A stretch of 64,000 bases of DNA from Arthrobacter sp. MYb214 (GTDB lineage: Bacteria; Actinomycetota; Actinomycetes; Actinomycetales; Micrococcaceae): positions 806,001 to 870,000 of the forward strand of contig NZ_PCPZ01000001.1 of NCBI RefSeq assembly GCF_002979865.1, read 5' to 3'. Of the stretch, positions 35,091-45,552 are shown piece by piece (position 1 is the first letter of the stretch; the number at the start of each line of letters is the position of its first letter). The notes below the pieces were generated by a model. That model saw only the letters and a list, made by a program, of their open reading frames with translations. It had not been told where the DNA came from and searched no databases. The position numbers and the translations under genes were made by a program.

Positions 35091-35210
35091 TACCTTCCGG
35101 GCCGTTCTTGGTTCCGGTGCTTCTCCCTGAGTGCTGGACCCATGCGAGATGCCGTGACCGCTTCCCTCATGAGGAAAGCTGGTCCCGGCTTCTTGCTGCC
35201 CCGTTAAGAT

Positions 35211-35257
35211 GCAGGAACCCCGTACAGCTGGTAAATGCTGCTGTACGGGGTTCCTGC
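35211..35257. terminator. Terminator between fadB and symporter genes
   Basis: A perfect 18-bp stem (GCAGGAACCCCGTACAGC / GCTGTACGGGGTTCCTGC) with an 11-nt loop. A smaller hairpin CTGGGC / GCCCAG follows before the convergent gene. Confidence 0.85.
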
Positions 35258-35291
35258 GCTCCATGGAGCTGGGCTTCGCATGCCCAGTTAC

Positions 35292-35423
35292 TTAGATGAT
35301 GTCTTCACCATTGCGACGGGCTTCCAGCCATTCCTGGATAAATCCCCTGCTGATGAAGAACAGTACTCCGGCCACTATAACTGGCCATACCAGTACGTAC
35401 AGGCTCAGGAAAAACGTCGTCAT
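35292..35423 (-). CDS. 43-residue putative transporter small subunit
   Basis: A tiny protein, MTTFFLSLYVLVWPVIVAGV followed by LFFISRGFIQEWLEARRNGEDII. It has one transmembrane helix (about residues 5-25) and a short charged tail. Its ATG shares one base with the stop codon of the symporter gene (TAATG), so the two are translated together. Small single-helix partners of this type are known next to actinobacterial sodium:solute symporters; the MetPS methionine carrier of Corynebacterium is a comparable large/small pair in another family. Its likely role is as a subunit or stabiliser of the symporter. Confidence 0.75.
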   Translation of the reverse strand: MTTFFLSLYVLVWPVIVAGVLFFISRGFIQEWLEARRNGEDII

Positions 35424-37114
35424 TATTTGCCTCCCAGGCTCTTTGGGTCGTGTCCGGCTTCTGCAGCCCCGGTCTTTGCAGGTACTGCGTCGAAGTCACC
35501 GGTGCGTACTGCGATGACATCGAAGTCGAATTCCATCTTGGATCTGAATGACATGAGGTAGCAGACGATGGTACTTACCGAGTAGGCAACCAGCGAGGCG
35601 CTCAAGGTCGTGTAGTCGCGCAAGAATCCGAAGACGAATGGTGCGCTGGCCAGCATCGCGACGACCCCAACAATTTTGGCGACGCGCAGACCGAAGAACC
35701 CGAAGCTCATCAATGCCAAGACCACGCCAATGCCAATCACCGACAGCAACTCGATCAGCAAGCCGGTGACGCCATTGATAGGGATCAGCTCGAAGCGAAC
35801 CGGGATGAAGATCGCCAGAGCAACCAGTACTGAAACGGTGAAAGCCTTGTTCGTGACCTTCTTCCAGTAGAAGCTGGCCAAAACCGGGAAGACCAGCGCG
35901 CCCCAAAGAGCTCCTACGAAGACCAGCAGGTCCAGGATGTTCAGTTGCATGCTCGCGAAAGCGACTGCCAACGCGGTGGCAACGACCATGGTCGCACGGC
36001 CAATGAGAAGCATCTTCTTCGGATCAGCCTTGTCCTTGCCTGCGACGTTCTGTCCGTACACGTCGGCCATCATGATCGAGGACAAAGCTGCCAAGTCCGA
36101 GTCAGCAGTTGACGACAGTGCACCAATGATCATGATGAAGAACAGCGCCAGCAGTACACCTGGCAGGTAGCTGGCTGCCATCTCAGGGATGAGGTTGTTC
36201 ATGTCGCCACCGGATGGCTCGAACCCAATGTACAGGGCGAGCACGCCGAGCATGCCCACGCCAATGACCATCGCGCCGTAGCCGATGGTTGCAGTGATGA
36301 AAGTTGGCTTGATCAGGTCCTCGCGTACTGCGAAGAGACGCTGGGCAATGGTCTGGTTGCCAATTGCGTAGGCCAGAACAGCGGCAATGTATGGTGCGCC
36401 CTGGCCCAAGAATGCTTCAGAAGAGAAGAAATTGGACTGCTGCGGGGTCAAGTTGCTCGCACCGGTTTCGAATGCGGCCGGGAACCCTGAGGCAAAGAAG
36501 ATTACTGGGACAATAATTGCTACAGCGCCGAGCATGGCAACGACCTGGACAAAGTCGGTCAATACCGAGGCACGGAATCCGGACCACAGCGTGTAGAGCA
36601 GAACGCCGCCGGCAACGGCCAGCACGCCTTGGATGAAGTTGAAGGGCGAAAGCATCGAAATCAATACGCCACCGGCAATGAAGTTGGACATCAAGGAGAT
36701 GACCGAACCAACGATATTCGACCCGGCGAGCATCAGCTGGCTGGAGCGCCCATGGCGTGCGTGCATGACCTCTGCGAGCGTGTGCGCGCGTGGCGCGACC
36801 TTGCGTATCCGCTTGCCGAATGGGTAGATGAACAGAATCATCAACGCACCCCAGAGCCCATAGTGGATCGGGCCGGAGATTCCGTAGGTGTACCCGGACG
36901 TGGCCGAGGCATACATCGATGAGGCCCAGATCCAGGTAGCGGTCATGCTTGCAGCGGAAATGCCGAATCCAATTTTATTTCCCGCCGTCATGTAGTCGTC
37001 GGCGTTTTCTTTCTTCTTCCCGATTCGGGTGGAAATATAGAAGGTTCCTCCATAGAAGAACACCAATAGCAAGACAACAGTTAGGGCGCTGAACTGCACT
37101 ATTTCGTTATTCAC
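35423..37114 (-). CDS. Sodium:solute symporter
   Basis: A 563-residue carrier of the SSS family with about 13 transmembrane segments. Family landmarks are DYMTAGNKIGFGISAASMTATWIWASSMY near the N terminus, AYAIGNQTIAQRLFAVR, and IIGALSSTADSDLAALSSIMMADVYGQ, the SSS core with the sodium site. The overall pattern is closest to the urea/short-chain acid branch, but the substrate is not fixed. It starts with GTG after GGAGG. Its stop overlaps the start of the 43-residue partner gene. Confidence 0.88.
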   Translation of the reverse strand: MNNEIVQFSALTVVLLLVFFYGGTFYISTRIGKKKENADDYMTAGNKIGFGISAASMTATWIWASSMYASATSGYTYGISGPIHYGLWGALMILFIYPFGKRIRKVAPRAHTLAEVMHARHGRSSQLMLAGSNIVGSVISLMSNFIAGGVLISMLSPFNFIQGVLAVAGGVLLYTLWSGFRASVLTDFVQVVAMLGAVAIIVPVIFFASGFPAAFETGASNLTPQQSNFFSSEAFLGQGAPYIAAVLAYAIGNQTIAQRLFAVREDLIKPTFITATIGYGAMVIGVGMLGVLALYIGFEPSGGDMNNLIPEMAASYLPGVLLALFFIMIIGALSSTADSDLAALSSIMMADVYGQNVAGKDKADPKKMLLIGRATMVVATALAVAFASMQLNILDLLVFVGALWGALVFPVLASFYWKKVTNKAFTVSVLVALAIFIPVRFELIPINGVTGLLIELLSVIGIGVVLALMSFGFFGLRVAKIVGVVAMLASAPFVFGFLRDYTTLSASLVAYSVSTIVCYLMSFRSKMEFDFDVIAVRTGDFDAVPAKTGAAEAGHDPKSLGGK

Positions 37115-38103
37115 GCGCCACCTCCCTCTAATAGACAGTGATGAGATTCGCGCCGGGAGCTAAATGCTCAACCGGCGACTTATCCTGCACGTCTTCCTGC
37201 GAGATGTCATCGCAAGGGGTAAATTTCAGCTGACGCGCACAAGCCCCTGGGCCCATGAACCACTTCCCAACACTCAAGTTTCGTTCGTTTCTCATTCGTA
37301 TCGTTCATCCCTAGTCACGGGGAGCACCAGCTCGTGGATTCGCTCCAGAACCTGGCGCTTTTGGCTTCACAACGTGAATCCGGACCCATGGTTTGCCTGC
37401 ATCGCACTTGCGGCTAGCCATATTGGCGCGCAATGGCGCTTCGGGTCAGTTCAGGCGCGGTACTCGCGTTGGCGAATGCCGCCTGCCTTCCATCGGAGGA
37501 CTGCTGCCCGGAACTCAACACGCGATTACTGCGTGGAGTAACTCAGTCGGCGATAAAATGCCGCACGGGAAAACAGCGAAAGCTCTCTCCGAAATTAGTA
37601 GCTTCAACTAACTACATACAAATATTAGCATGAATGCAAAGATATTCGAATCTTCCGCCGCAAGGCAGCGGGGCAACCCAATCACCGATCGGCCGGCAGG
37701 GGGCACGATGTTGAATCAGCCCATCGCCTGTATCAATCACGGGACTACCTTGCAGATGCGTGTAACGGTGCGCACATAAGTGCGGAAAACCGGGGTAAAA
37801 AATATCTAGTTCTGGCCGTTCTATTCCCCACTGGGAGACGGGCGGGCATGCCCCAATTACACCACCCGAAATGCCCCACCTGGATTACTAACCTCTCCAA
37901 AGTGCGGGATTCAGAGCCATGCCGAGGGAGCACCCGGCGCTATGGATACTCTCGGGACTTCGAAAACACTGCATAAATATTCATAGTATTCGATACCGCC
38001 TGGCGAACGCATGCAGACCGCTCCCCCGCCGATCAAACTCACCGCATGCCGCATCCTCCTGACGCGGACGCTTTGCTCTTAGCGCCGGCACAGAGATCTC
38101 TGC
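37115..38103. other. Gene-free stretch of about 1 kb upstream of the symporter
   Basis: The symporter promoter should lie at its left end. No frame gives a protein that I recognise, and base composition is more mixed than in coding neighbours. A plus-strand stretch from about 37,313 to 37,413 reads HGEHQLVDSLQNLALLASQR and then stops, which may be a remnant of a helical regulator. The right half contains scattered AT-rich tracts. I see no tRNA, no strong hairpin with U tract, no repeat array and no transposon ends. Confidence 0.5.
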
Positions 38104-38109
38104 CAGAAT
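38104..38109 (+). promoter_or_regulatory. Possible -10 box for leaderless Rieske gene
   Basis: CAGAAT lies 6 nt before the ATG. It is close to, but not exactly, the TAnnnT form seen at other starts in the window. Confidence 0.35.
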
Positions 38110-38115
38110 GGGTGC

Positions 38116-38589
38116 ATGACTGACATCGCCCGACCAGCCCGTCGTACGTTCATGTGCGCCTCGGCAGCACTTGGTTCCGCCGCACTGCTCACCGCCTGCG
38201 GTGATGGACATTCTGAAGCCGACACCCCCGAGGCATTGCCGATCCCTGAACCAACCGGAGAAGGACAGGCGCTCATGAAGGCCAAGGACCTTGCCATCGG
38301 ATCGCGTGCACTCGCTCCAGCCAAGGATCCTTCCGGAAAAGAAGTAGGCGTTTTGCTCTTCCGCAAGGATGAGAAGACAGTTTTGGCCTACTCGAACGTC
38401 TGCACCCACCAGGGTTGTGCCGTGAGCCCGAAGTCCAGCAAGGAAGATTTCTACTGCGCCTGCCATGGCTCACGATTCGCACCCGCTGACGGTACCGTGG
38501 ACGAAGGTCCAGCTATCGCGGCTCTGCCACGCTACGCGGCGGCAATTGAAGGTGACGACATCGTCGCCTATATCACCGCCACAGAGTAG
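38116..38589 (+). CDS. Rieske [2Fe-2S] protein, Tat-exported lipoprotein
   Basis: A 157-residue protein with a twin-arginine signal (RRTFM at residues 9-13) and a lipobox LTAC ending at Cys28, so it should be folded and loaded with its cluster before export and then anchored to the outer face of the membrane. The Rieske cluster ligands are in CTHQGC and CACHGS. It stands alone, without cytochrome b or oxygenase genes, so its redox partner is not evident; a general extracytoplasmic electron carrier is likely. A long terminator follows. Confidence 0.9.
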   Translation: MTDIARPARRTFMCASAALGSAALLTACGDGHSEADTPEALPIPEPTGEGQALMKAKDLAIGSRALAPAKDPSGKEVGVLLFRKDEKTVLAYSNVCTHQGCAVSPKSSKEDFYCACHGSRFAPADGTVDEGPAIAALPRYAAAIEGDDIVAYITATE

Positions 38590-38604
38590 TTTCCCAGCTC
38601 TTTT

Positions 38605-38650
38605 AAAGCACGAAAGGCTGAACCCGGATGGGTTCAGCCTTTCGTGCTTT
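38605..38650. terminator. Bidirectional terminator between Rieske gene and aldo/keto reductase
   Basis: A perfect 21-bp stem (AAAGCACGAAAGGCTGAACCC and its complement) with a 4-nt GGAT loop, flanked by A and T runs. Confidence 0.95.
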
Positions 38651-38663
38651 CTAATTGGTTCGT

Positions 38664-39638
38664 TTAGAACAATGCAACCTTCTGCGGGGTCGGGAAGAGC
38701 TCATCCATCTGGACCCGTTCCGCAGCGCTCGGAACCCAACGCACCGCTGCAGCGTTGGCTCGAATCTGCTCGGGACGGGTGGCACCGGCAATCACTGAGG
38801 CCACCGGCGACTGCGCTGCCAGCCACGAAAACGCCAATTCGATCGGCGTCAGATCCCGTTCGGCGGCAAACGCATCGAATTTATCCAACTGCTCGAAATC
38901 GCTGGTTTCCACGAGATGCTGACGAGCGTGAGTCAGGCGACTGCCTTCTGGGGCATGCCCCTTGGAGTATTTCCCGGTCAGCAGGCCGTTTGCCAGCGGG
39001 AAGTAGGGCAAGACGCCCAGATCGAATTCACGAGCCGCTGGAAGCACTTCCAGTTCTGCACGGCGGTCAATCAGGTTGTAGTGATTCTGTGCCGAGACGA
39101 ATCGCTCGGTTCCCAATTCACGGGCCACGTACTCCGCCTGGGCGATTTGCCAGCCGGCCCGGTTGGAATGACCGATGTAGCGAACCTTGCCGCTGGTGAC
39201 TAGCTCATCCATAGCCCGCAAGGTTTCTTCGATGGGAGTGTTCGCATCTGGGGTATGGAACTGATACAGGTCGATGTAGTCGGTACCGAGCCGCTTGAGC
39301 GACGCTTCGACGGCTTTGACGATATAACGGCGCGAACCACGTGCATTGAAGTCCGGACCATTTGCGCCCTGCATATCCATGCCGAATTTGGTGGCCAGCA
39401 CGATGTCATTGCGTGCTTGCCCTAGCGCTTTGCCCAGACGGATTTCGGAAAGCCCTGGTTCCTTTCCATAGACATCCGCGACATCGAAGAGCGTAATACC
39501 CGCATCAAGCGCCGCATGGATAACCGCGTCGGTTCCTTCTTGGGATTCGGTCGCAGTACCTGCGCGGCCAAGATTGTTGCAGCCTAGCCCGACGACGGAA
39601 ACACTCAGGCCGCTGCGGCCTAGCTGACGGAATTCCAT
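38664..39638 (-). CDS. Aldo/keto reductase
   Basis: A 324-residue (beta/alpha)8 NADPH-dependent reductase. It opens with MEFRQLGRSGLSVSVVGLGCNNLGR, and the catalytic set is Asp and Tyr in LFDVADVYGKEPGLSE, Lys in VLATKFG and His in LYQFHTPD. The cofactor region VIAGATRPEQIRAN near the C terminus fits the YghZ/AKR-type group. The substrate is unknown. The chosen ATG follows GAGGTG; a longer N terminus (to 39674) is possible. Confidence 0.9.
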   Translation of the reverse strand: MEFRQLGRSGLSVSVVGLGCNNLGRAGTATESQEGTDAVIHAALDAGITLFDVADVYGKEPGLSEIRLGKALGQARNDIVLATKFGMDMQGANGPDFNARGSRRYIVKAVEASLKRLGTDYIDLYQFHTPDANTPIEETLRAMDELVTSGKVRYIGHSNRAGWQIAQAEYVARELGTERFVSAQNHYNLIDRRAELEVLPAAREFDLGVLPYFPLANGLLTGKYSKGHAPEGSRLTHARQHLVETSDFEQLDKFDAFAAERDLTPIELAFSWLAAQSPVASVIAGATRPEQIRANAAAVRWVPSAAERVQMDELFPTPQKVALF

Positions 39639-39746
39639 GGACACCTCATCTGTTGGTTTGTTCATCCGCTTCACTGAGCGACGTTATACCCATAGGCTAT
39701 CCGGTAGGTAGTTGTGCTCAACATTTCACAGCACAATTCACTGCAT

Positions 39747-39760
39747 TGCATATTTATCCA
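39747..39760 (+). promoter_or_regulatory. Candidate ARG box (ArgR operator) of argG
   Basis: TGCATATTTATCCA has the ArgR half-site pattern (TGnAT, 4 bases, ATnCA) and lies immediately before the TAGGAT -10 box of argG. ArgR bound there would overlap the promoter. No ArgR gene is in the window. Confidence 0.45.
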
Positions 39761-39761
39761 T

Positions 39762-41201
<1,440 letters not shown>

Positions 41202-41221
41202 ACGCCAAGGCACAGCTAGAG

Positions 41222-41263
41222 GATCGGCCAGGTTCTCCCTTCACGGGGAGAACCTGGCCGATC
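41222..41263 (+). terminator. Terminator of argG
   Basis: A perfect 18-bp stem (GATCGGCCAGGTTCTCCC and its complement) with a 6-nt loop, followed by TTTTATT. Confidence 0.95.
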
Positions 41264-41299
41264 TTTTATTCTGCCCGGAAACCGGTCAGCGCAAAAAAA

Positions 41300-41329
41300 T
41301 AGTCCCAGACGTGTGAACGTCCGGGACTA
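41300..41329 (-). terminator. Terminator of the 111-residue membrane protein gene
   Basis: Read on the minus strand, TAGTCCCGGACGT pairs with ACGTCTGGGACTA (one G-T pair) around a 4-nt TCAC loop, followed by seven T. Confidence 0.93.
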
Positions 41330-41346
41330 GCCTGGGTTGCAGGCTG

Positions 41347-41682
41347 TCAGCCCTCGATCAAGGACAGCAGCGGGCTCACCGCGATGGTGAAACCAATCAA
41401 GGAAATCAGTCGAAGTACCATGCGGACACGTGCTCCCTGCTTGGTATTCGGTTCTGGCAGGCGGAAGCCCTGTTCAACGATCCACACCAATATGGCAATG
41501 ACAACTCCGGTCAAGGCAACCTGCGCTGGGGCGAGGCCAGAAAGCAGGGACACCACTCCAATGCCGATGATGACACCGACGCAAGCCTGGAAAACCAGGT
41601 GCAACGGCGTGCGGGTTGCTCCCATCCGCGGGACTTTACGCTGGGCACCGGGGGTCTCGTCCCGGTCTTCTTGTGGAATCAT
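41347..41682 (-). CDS. Hypothetical small membrane protein
   Basis: A 111-residue protein with a polar N terminus (about residues 1-25) and three hydrophobic segments (about 28-48, 53-70 and 85-108). Nothing assigns a function. AAGGAGAA precedes the ATG, and an excellent terminator follows, so expression is likely. It starts 21 nt after the GNAT gene, probably in the same transcript. Confidence 0.7.
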   Translation of the reverse strand: MIPQEDRDETPGAQRKVPRMGATRTPLHLVFQACVGVIIGIGVVSLLSGLAPAQVALTGVVIAILVWIVEQGFRLPEPNTKQGARVRMVLRLISLIGFTIAVSPLLSLIEG

Positions 41683-41703
41683 TTCTCCTTGTTTCCTGCT
41701 CGT

Positions 41704-42195
41704 TTAAACCTGTGCTTTCGCGGGGCCGCGCGAAGACACCACATCCTTGGACAACAGCAGGCCACTGCCGCCGTTAAAAACCACAGTACCGAACCGTGGA
41801 GCCCGGGCTACTTCTTCGAATCCCAGGGCACGATGAAGCGCCAAAGACGCAGTATTCTGCGCGTTGACCACGCACCATGCGGTCGAAGCGCGCTGCGCAA
41901 TCCATGACAGCCTGGCCTCGGTTAGGCTTCGTGCCACGCCCCGTTGCCGGTATCCGCAGGCAACCTCGATCCCGGCAAGGTAATAGCCAGCTGGCGCCAA
42001 CGGATCAGCAGGCTCCCACCAATGGGCTCGAGCCCAGCCAAGCAGCTCTCCGGCCGGGTTCTTGACGACTACCTGGCATTCACCAGCGCCCCAATTTCCA
42101 GGTTCAGCCTGACGCCCCAAACTCTCCGACAGCCGACGGATGGCCGGGTGGTCCGCTGCCTGCATTGGCTGCGTCGCAACTATGGGGCTTATCAT
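41704..42195 (-). CDS. GNAT-family N-acetyltransferase
   Basis: A 163-residue acetyltransferase. The acetyl-CoA-binding motif is GIEVACGYRQRGVARSLTEARLSWI (R/Q-x-x-G-x-A type), followed by VNAQNTASLALHRALGFEEV, the standard C-terminal GNAT helix. The closest pattern is the aminoglycoside 6'-acetyltransferase-like group, but the substrate is unknown. It starts 6 nt after the previous gene, with no clear ribosome site. Confidence 0.88.
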   Translation of the reverse strand: MISPIVATQPMQAADHPAIRRLSESLGRQAEPGNWGAGECQVVVKNPAGELLGWARAHWWEPADPLAPAGYYLAGIEVACGYRQRGVARSLTEARLSWIAQRASTAWCVVNAQNTASLALHRALGFEEVARAPRFGTVVFNGGSGLLLSKDVVSSRGPAKAQV

Positions 42196-42201
42196 TCGTG
42201 A

Positions 42202-42771
42202 TCAGTCGATGGACATCGGCTTTGGTGGCATCGGGTGCGCCATCTTCAGCTTGTTCAATTCCGCATAGGGCGCAACACCGATACTCATCTTGGTGAAGTC
42301 CAGCTTGGCTTCGCGGATGCACGTCTTGATCGCAGCGACTGCAAGCTTTGGAGCTGGTGATAGGACTCGGATGTTCAGCTTTCGGTTACCGAAATCGCTG
42401 GACTCCACCGTGCCAAGTCCGCGCCATGCCAAGTGGCCGGTCAGCGCTTCCTTGGCCTTCTTGTCCAGGTACTGGTCGCGCTCGGTGCCATTTGCGGATT
42501 TCAGCGCGTACTGCACGATAACCCACGACTGATCTTCTTCCTTGATCTCTGCATAGCCTTCGGCAGCACAGGCTTCAGCGAAACCAGCGAACAATTCGTC
42601 GGCGCGGTCGGTGTTTACGTTCTGGACTTCATTGGTCTTGGACATATGTCCCACGGTGCCGTGATTGATCACGAACTGACCCAATTCATCGTCCTCGAAC
42701 TGCTGGAACCATGCTTCGCGGAATTCCAGTTCGTTCTTTTCGTTCATCCGGTAGGTGCGAATGATCGCCAT
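42202..42771 (-). CDS. Unknown protein with WGR-like N-terminal region
   Basis: A 189-residue protein. The N-terminal half (MAIIRTYRMNEKNELEFREA, then F-V-I-N-H-G-T-V-G-H, then ADELFAGFAEACAAEGYAEI) has the spacing of a WGR domain: a beta strand, a G-x-x-G turn, a helix with K/A-x-x-G-Y. The Trp-Gly-Arg triad itself is replaced (N-H-G). The C-terminal half is conserved-looking but unassigned. It lies between a DUF402 protein and the GNAT enzyme on one strand. I would not assign a function. Confidence 0.5.
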   Translation of the reverse strand: MAIIRTYRMNEKNELEFREAWFQQFEDDELGQFVINHGTVGHMSKTNEVQNVNTDRADELFAGFAEACAAEGYAEIKEEDQSWVIVQYALKSANGTERDQYLDKKAKEALTGHLAWRGLGTVESSDFGNRKLNIRVLSPAPKLAVAAIKTCIREAKLDFTKMSIGVAPYAELNKLKMAHPMPPKPMSID

Positions 42772-42799
42772 GTGATTACCCCTTGGGTCTACGGTGTGC

Positions 42800-43420
42800 T
42801 TAGTTATCTAAATTTTTGGAGGCTTCGGCAAGCTGTGCGGCTAGGCGCTCAGCCTTGGATTGCCAGGTGGCGCGGTGTTCGGCATTGAACGGTGCATCGT
42901 TGTTGATCACGGTGCCGAGCAACAGTCCAGCTTCTCTTCCAATACTACGAACTAGGGAAGCTGGATAGTTCATGCCTATTTCATGTTCGGCGAATTCATC
43001 TTCATCATCAAGGAACACGCCTTGGCTACGTGAACGAATCACGTCCAAATCCATGTCAATGGAGTTGACTTCCCAAGCGCCACGCTTCATCCGTCGCCAT
43101 CCGATGTTGCTGGACAGGTCGATGTAGACATCAAAATCTTCCAGTGCATCCGCATAGAGGGTGGCAATCCACTGGCCCGAGTGTGGAATCAGGCAGAGCG
43201 CATTACTCGCTGCCAAGTGTGCGGTGCCCGGACGGGCTACCAGTGCGCCGGCCGGCTGGTGAAGCCAATGTCCGTATTTGTCCTGTCCGAGATAAAATCC
43301 GGGCACCACCCAGTGCGGGCTGGAATCATACTTCCAGGCGCGCGCTACCACCAAGGAACCCTCGGCGATAGTTTCTGGGCTACGGGGCAGGTCTACCGGG
43401 CAGCCGGACGGTGAGCTCAC
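42800..43420 (-). CDS. DUF402 protein, probable nucleotide phosphatase
   Basis: A 206-residue protein with the DUF402 signature acids: [26 protein letters not shown] and [11 protein letters not shown]. This Asp/Glu set binds metal in the related nucleoside di/triphosphatases. It begins with GTG overlapping the dxs stop by 4 nt (GTGA), so it is the distal gene of a dxs-DUF402 pair. The natural substrate is uncertain. Confidence 0.8.
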   Translation of the reverse strand: MSSPSGCPVDLPRSPETIAEGSLVVARAWKYDSSPHWVVPGFYLGQDKYGHWLHQPAGALVARPGTAHLAASNALCLIPHSGQWIATLYADALEDFDVYIDLSSNIGWRRMKRGAWEVNSIDMDLDVIRSRSQGVFLDDEDEFAEHEIGMNYPASLVRSIGREAGLLLGTVINNDAPFNAEHRATWQSKAERLAAQLAEASKNLDN

Positions 43421-45384
43421 AGCTTCGGAATCTGACCGGTAGGCAGGTCTTGTCCAGGGAGGGGCCGGGCGAATGGAACCTTGGTTCCCAGAACCTGCGC
43501 CAGGGTATCGCGGGCTACCTGCTGTGCAGTCAGTCCAACGCGGTCCAAGACCTCAGCACGAGTTCCGTGCGCCAAGAATTCGGTAGGCAAACCTACTTCG
43601 TTCAGAGCCGTATCGACACCCGCTGCACGCATTTCGGTGCGCAAGCGCGAACCCACACCGCCGGCTCGGACGCCATCTTCGATGCAGACCACAATGCGGT
43701 GACGGGCTGCCAGTGAAATCACCGAGGTTGGCATTGGTAGAACCCAACGAGGATCCACCACGGTCACCGATACGCCCTGGCTGTTCAGTCGTTCTGCGAC
43801 ATCCAGCGAAAGCTCGCTCATGGCGCCCACGGAAACGATGAGAACATCCGGTGCGGAACGGTCCCCCAAGCGTGCCAGAACATCCACGCCATCTGGCAGG
43901 CGGTCCACAGCTTCGATGGGTTCACCCACCGAGCCCTTGGAGAATCGCACGACACTTGGCGCATCATTGATGTCAAGGGCTTCACGCAGTTCCTCCCGCA
44001 GGCGGTCGGCATCGCGCGGCGCAGCCAGATGCAGGTTAGGCACGATCTGGGTCAGCGCCATATCCCACATGCCGTGGTGGCTGGCGCCGTCCGGGCCGGT
44101 GACTCCAGCGCGGTCCAGCACGATGGTGACACCTGCCTTATGCAGGGCCACGTCCATCAGCAATTGGTCAAAGGCACGGTTGAGGAAGGTCGCGTAGACG
44201 CAGACCACCGGGTGCAGTCCGCCAAAGGCAAGGCCGGCGGCAGTAGTCATGGCGTGCTGTTCGGCGATGCCCACGTCAATGACGCGTTCAGGGTGTTCCT
44301 GGGACATTTTCTTCAGGCCCACTGGCTGCAGCATGGCACCGGTGATCGCCACAATGTCCTCGCGCTCGTTGGCCACCGCCGCGATCTCTTCGCCGAAGAC
44401 GCTGGTCCAGCTCTGCGCGCTGGACTTGGAAACCGGCAGACCGGTGATTGGGTCGATAACGCCAACGGCGTGGAACTGGTCAGCTTCATCGGCGCGGGCC
44501 GGAGCGTAGCCGTGGCCCTTCTCAGTCAGGGCATGCACGAGCACTGGGCCCGCGTACTGCTTGGCCTGCTGCAGCGCTTCTTCTACTGCGCGCTGGTTGT
44601 GGCCATCGATCGGGCCGATGTACTTCAGGCCCAAGTCCTCGAACAGGCCTTGCGGTGCCCACCAGTCCTTGATGCCCTTCTTGGTGGCGTGAAGGGACTT
44701 GTAAGTGAAATCGCCTACTGGCCCGGATCCCTTGAGCTTGACCTTGAGCTTGTCCATGGCGTTCTCGTAGGCCGGGTGGGTACGGAACTTGTCCAGCTGC
44801 TGGCGCAGTCCCGAAAGCTGGTTGGCCAGGCCGCCGATGGTCGGGGCGTAGGAGCGGCCGTTGTCGTTGACCACGATGACTGCTTTGCGGTCCTTGTCGG
44901 CAGCGATGTTGTTGACTGCTTCCCAGGCCATGCCGCCGGTCAAGGCGCCATCGCCCACCAGGGCTACGGCGTAGCGGTCATTGTTATTCATCAGCTTGTT
45001 GGCGCGGGAAATTCCATCAACCCACGACAGCGAGGAGGAAGCATGGGAGGACTCAACCACATCGTGTTCTGATTCACCGCGGTCAGGGTAGCCCGACAGG
45101 CCTCCTTGCTGGCGCAAGGTCTCGAAATTCTGGCGTCCGGTAACCAACTTGTGCACATACGACTGGTGTCCCGTATCGAAGACGATGGAGTCAGTTGGGG
45201 AATCGAAGACACGATGGATGCCCAAGGTCAGCTCGATAACACCGAGATTGGGACCCAAATGGCCGCCAGTACGAGCAACATTGTCGATGAGGAAGCCGCG
45301 GATTTCCTCCGCCAAGTCGTCGAGCTGCTCGAGGGTAAGCGCCCGCAGGTCACTTGGTTTCTTGATGGTCTTCAATAAAGACAC
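43417..45384 (-). CDS. dxs: 1-deoxy-D-xylulose-5-phosphate synthase
   Basis: Dxs joins pyruvate and glyceraldehyde 3-phosphate, the entry step of the MEP isoprenoid pathway. It is 655 residues. The thiamine diphosphate site is [32 protein letters not shown], with [16 protein letters not shown] earlier and the transketolase domain [20 protein letters not shown] and [17 protein letters not shown] later. I chose the GTG at 45384 ([12 protein letters not shown]): it lies 6 nt after AAGGGG, while the ATG at 45390 would directly abut that site. Confidence 0.95.
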   Translation of the reverse strand: MSLLKTIKKPSDLRALTLEQLDDLAEEIRGFLIDNVARTGGHLGPNLGVIELTLGIHRVFDSPTDSIVFDTGHQSYVHKLVTGRQNFETLRQQGGLSGYPDRGESEHDVVESSHASSSLSWVDGISRANKLMNNNDRYAVALVGDGALTGGMAWEAVNNIAADKDRKAVIVVNDNGRSYAPTIGGLANQLSGLRQQLDKFRTHPAYENAMDKLKVKLKGSGPVGDFTYKSLHATKKGIKDWWAPQGLFEDLGLKYIGPIDGHNQRAVEEALQQAKQYAGPVLVHALTEKGHGYAPARADEADQFHAVGVIDPITGLPVSKSSAQSWTSVFGEEIAAVANEREDIVAITGAMLQPVGLKKMSQEHPERVIDVGIAEQHAMTTAAGLAFGGLHPVVCVYATFLNRAFDQLLMDVALHKAGVTIVLDRAGVTGPDGASHHGMWDMALTQIVPNLHLAAPRDADRLREELREALDINDAPSVVRFSKGSVGEPIEAVDRLPDGVDVLARLGDRSAPDVLIVSVGAMSELSLDVAERLNSQGVSVTVVDPRWVLPMPTSVISLAARHRIVVCIEDGVRAGGVGSRLRTEMRAAGVDTALNEVGLPTEFLAHGTRAEVLDRVGLTAQQVARDTLAQVLGTKVPFARPLPGQDLPTGQIPKL

Positions 45385-45552
45385 GTTCATCCCCTTCACA
45401 AATTCGCCGACAATAGGCTGGAAAGCCCATGCGAAATACCTAGTTTACCGCGTTCAAGGCTTCTTTCATTATCCGTCAACGTCCGTGCTGGTGCTAATTT
45501 CCTAGCAATGACGTTCACTACCCCGAACGCATGTGCCCGTTCGCGTGCGAGC

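Noticed and set aside
37164-37541. 125-codon ORF in the gene-free kilobase
   Set aside because: Unbalanced composition (many Arg, Ser, Trp), no start signal and no resemblance to a protein family.
45385-45552. Leader peptide before dxs (ATG at the TAGGTA-like site)
   Set aside because: The reading frame overlaps the dxs start, the -10 match is poor and the peptide has no distinctive features.
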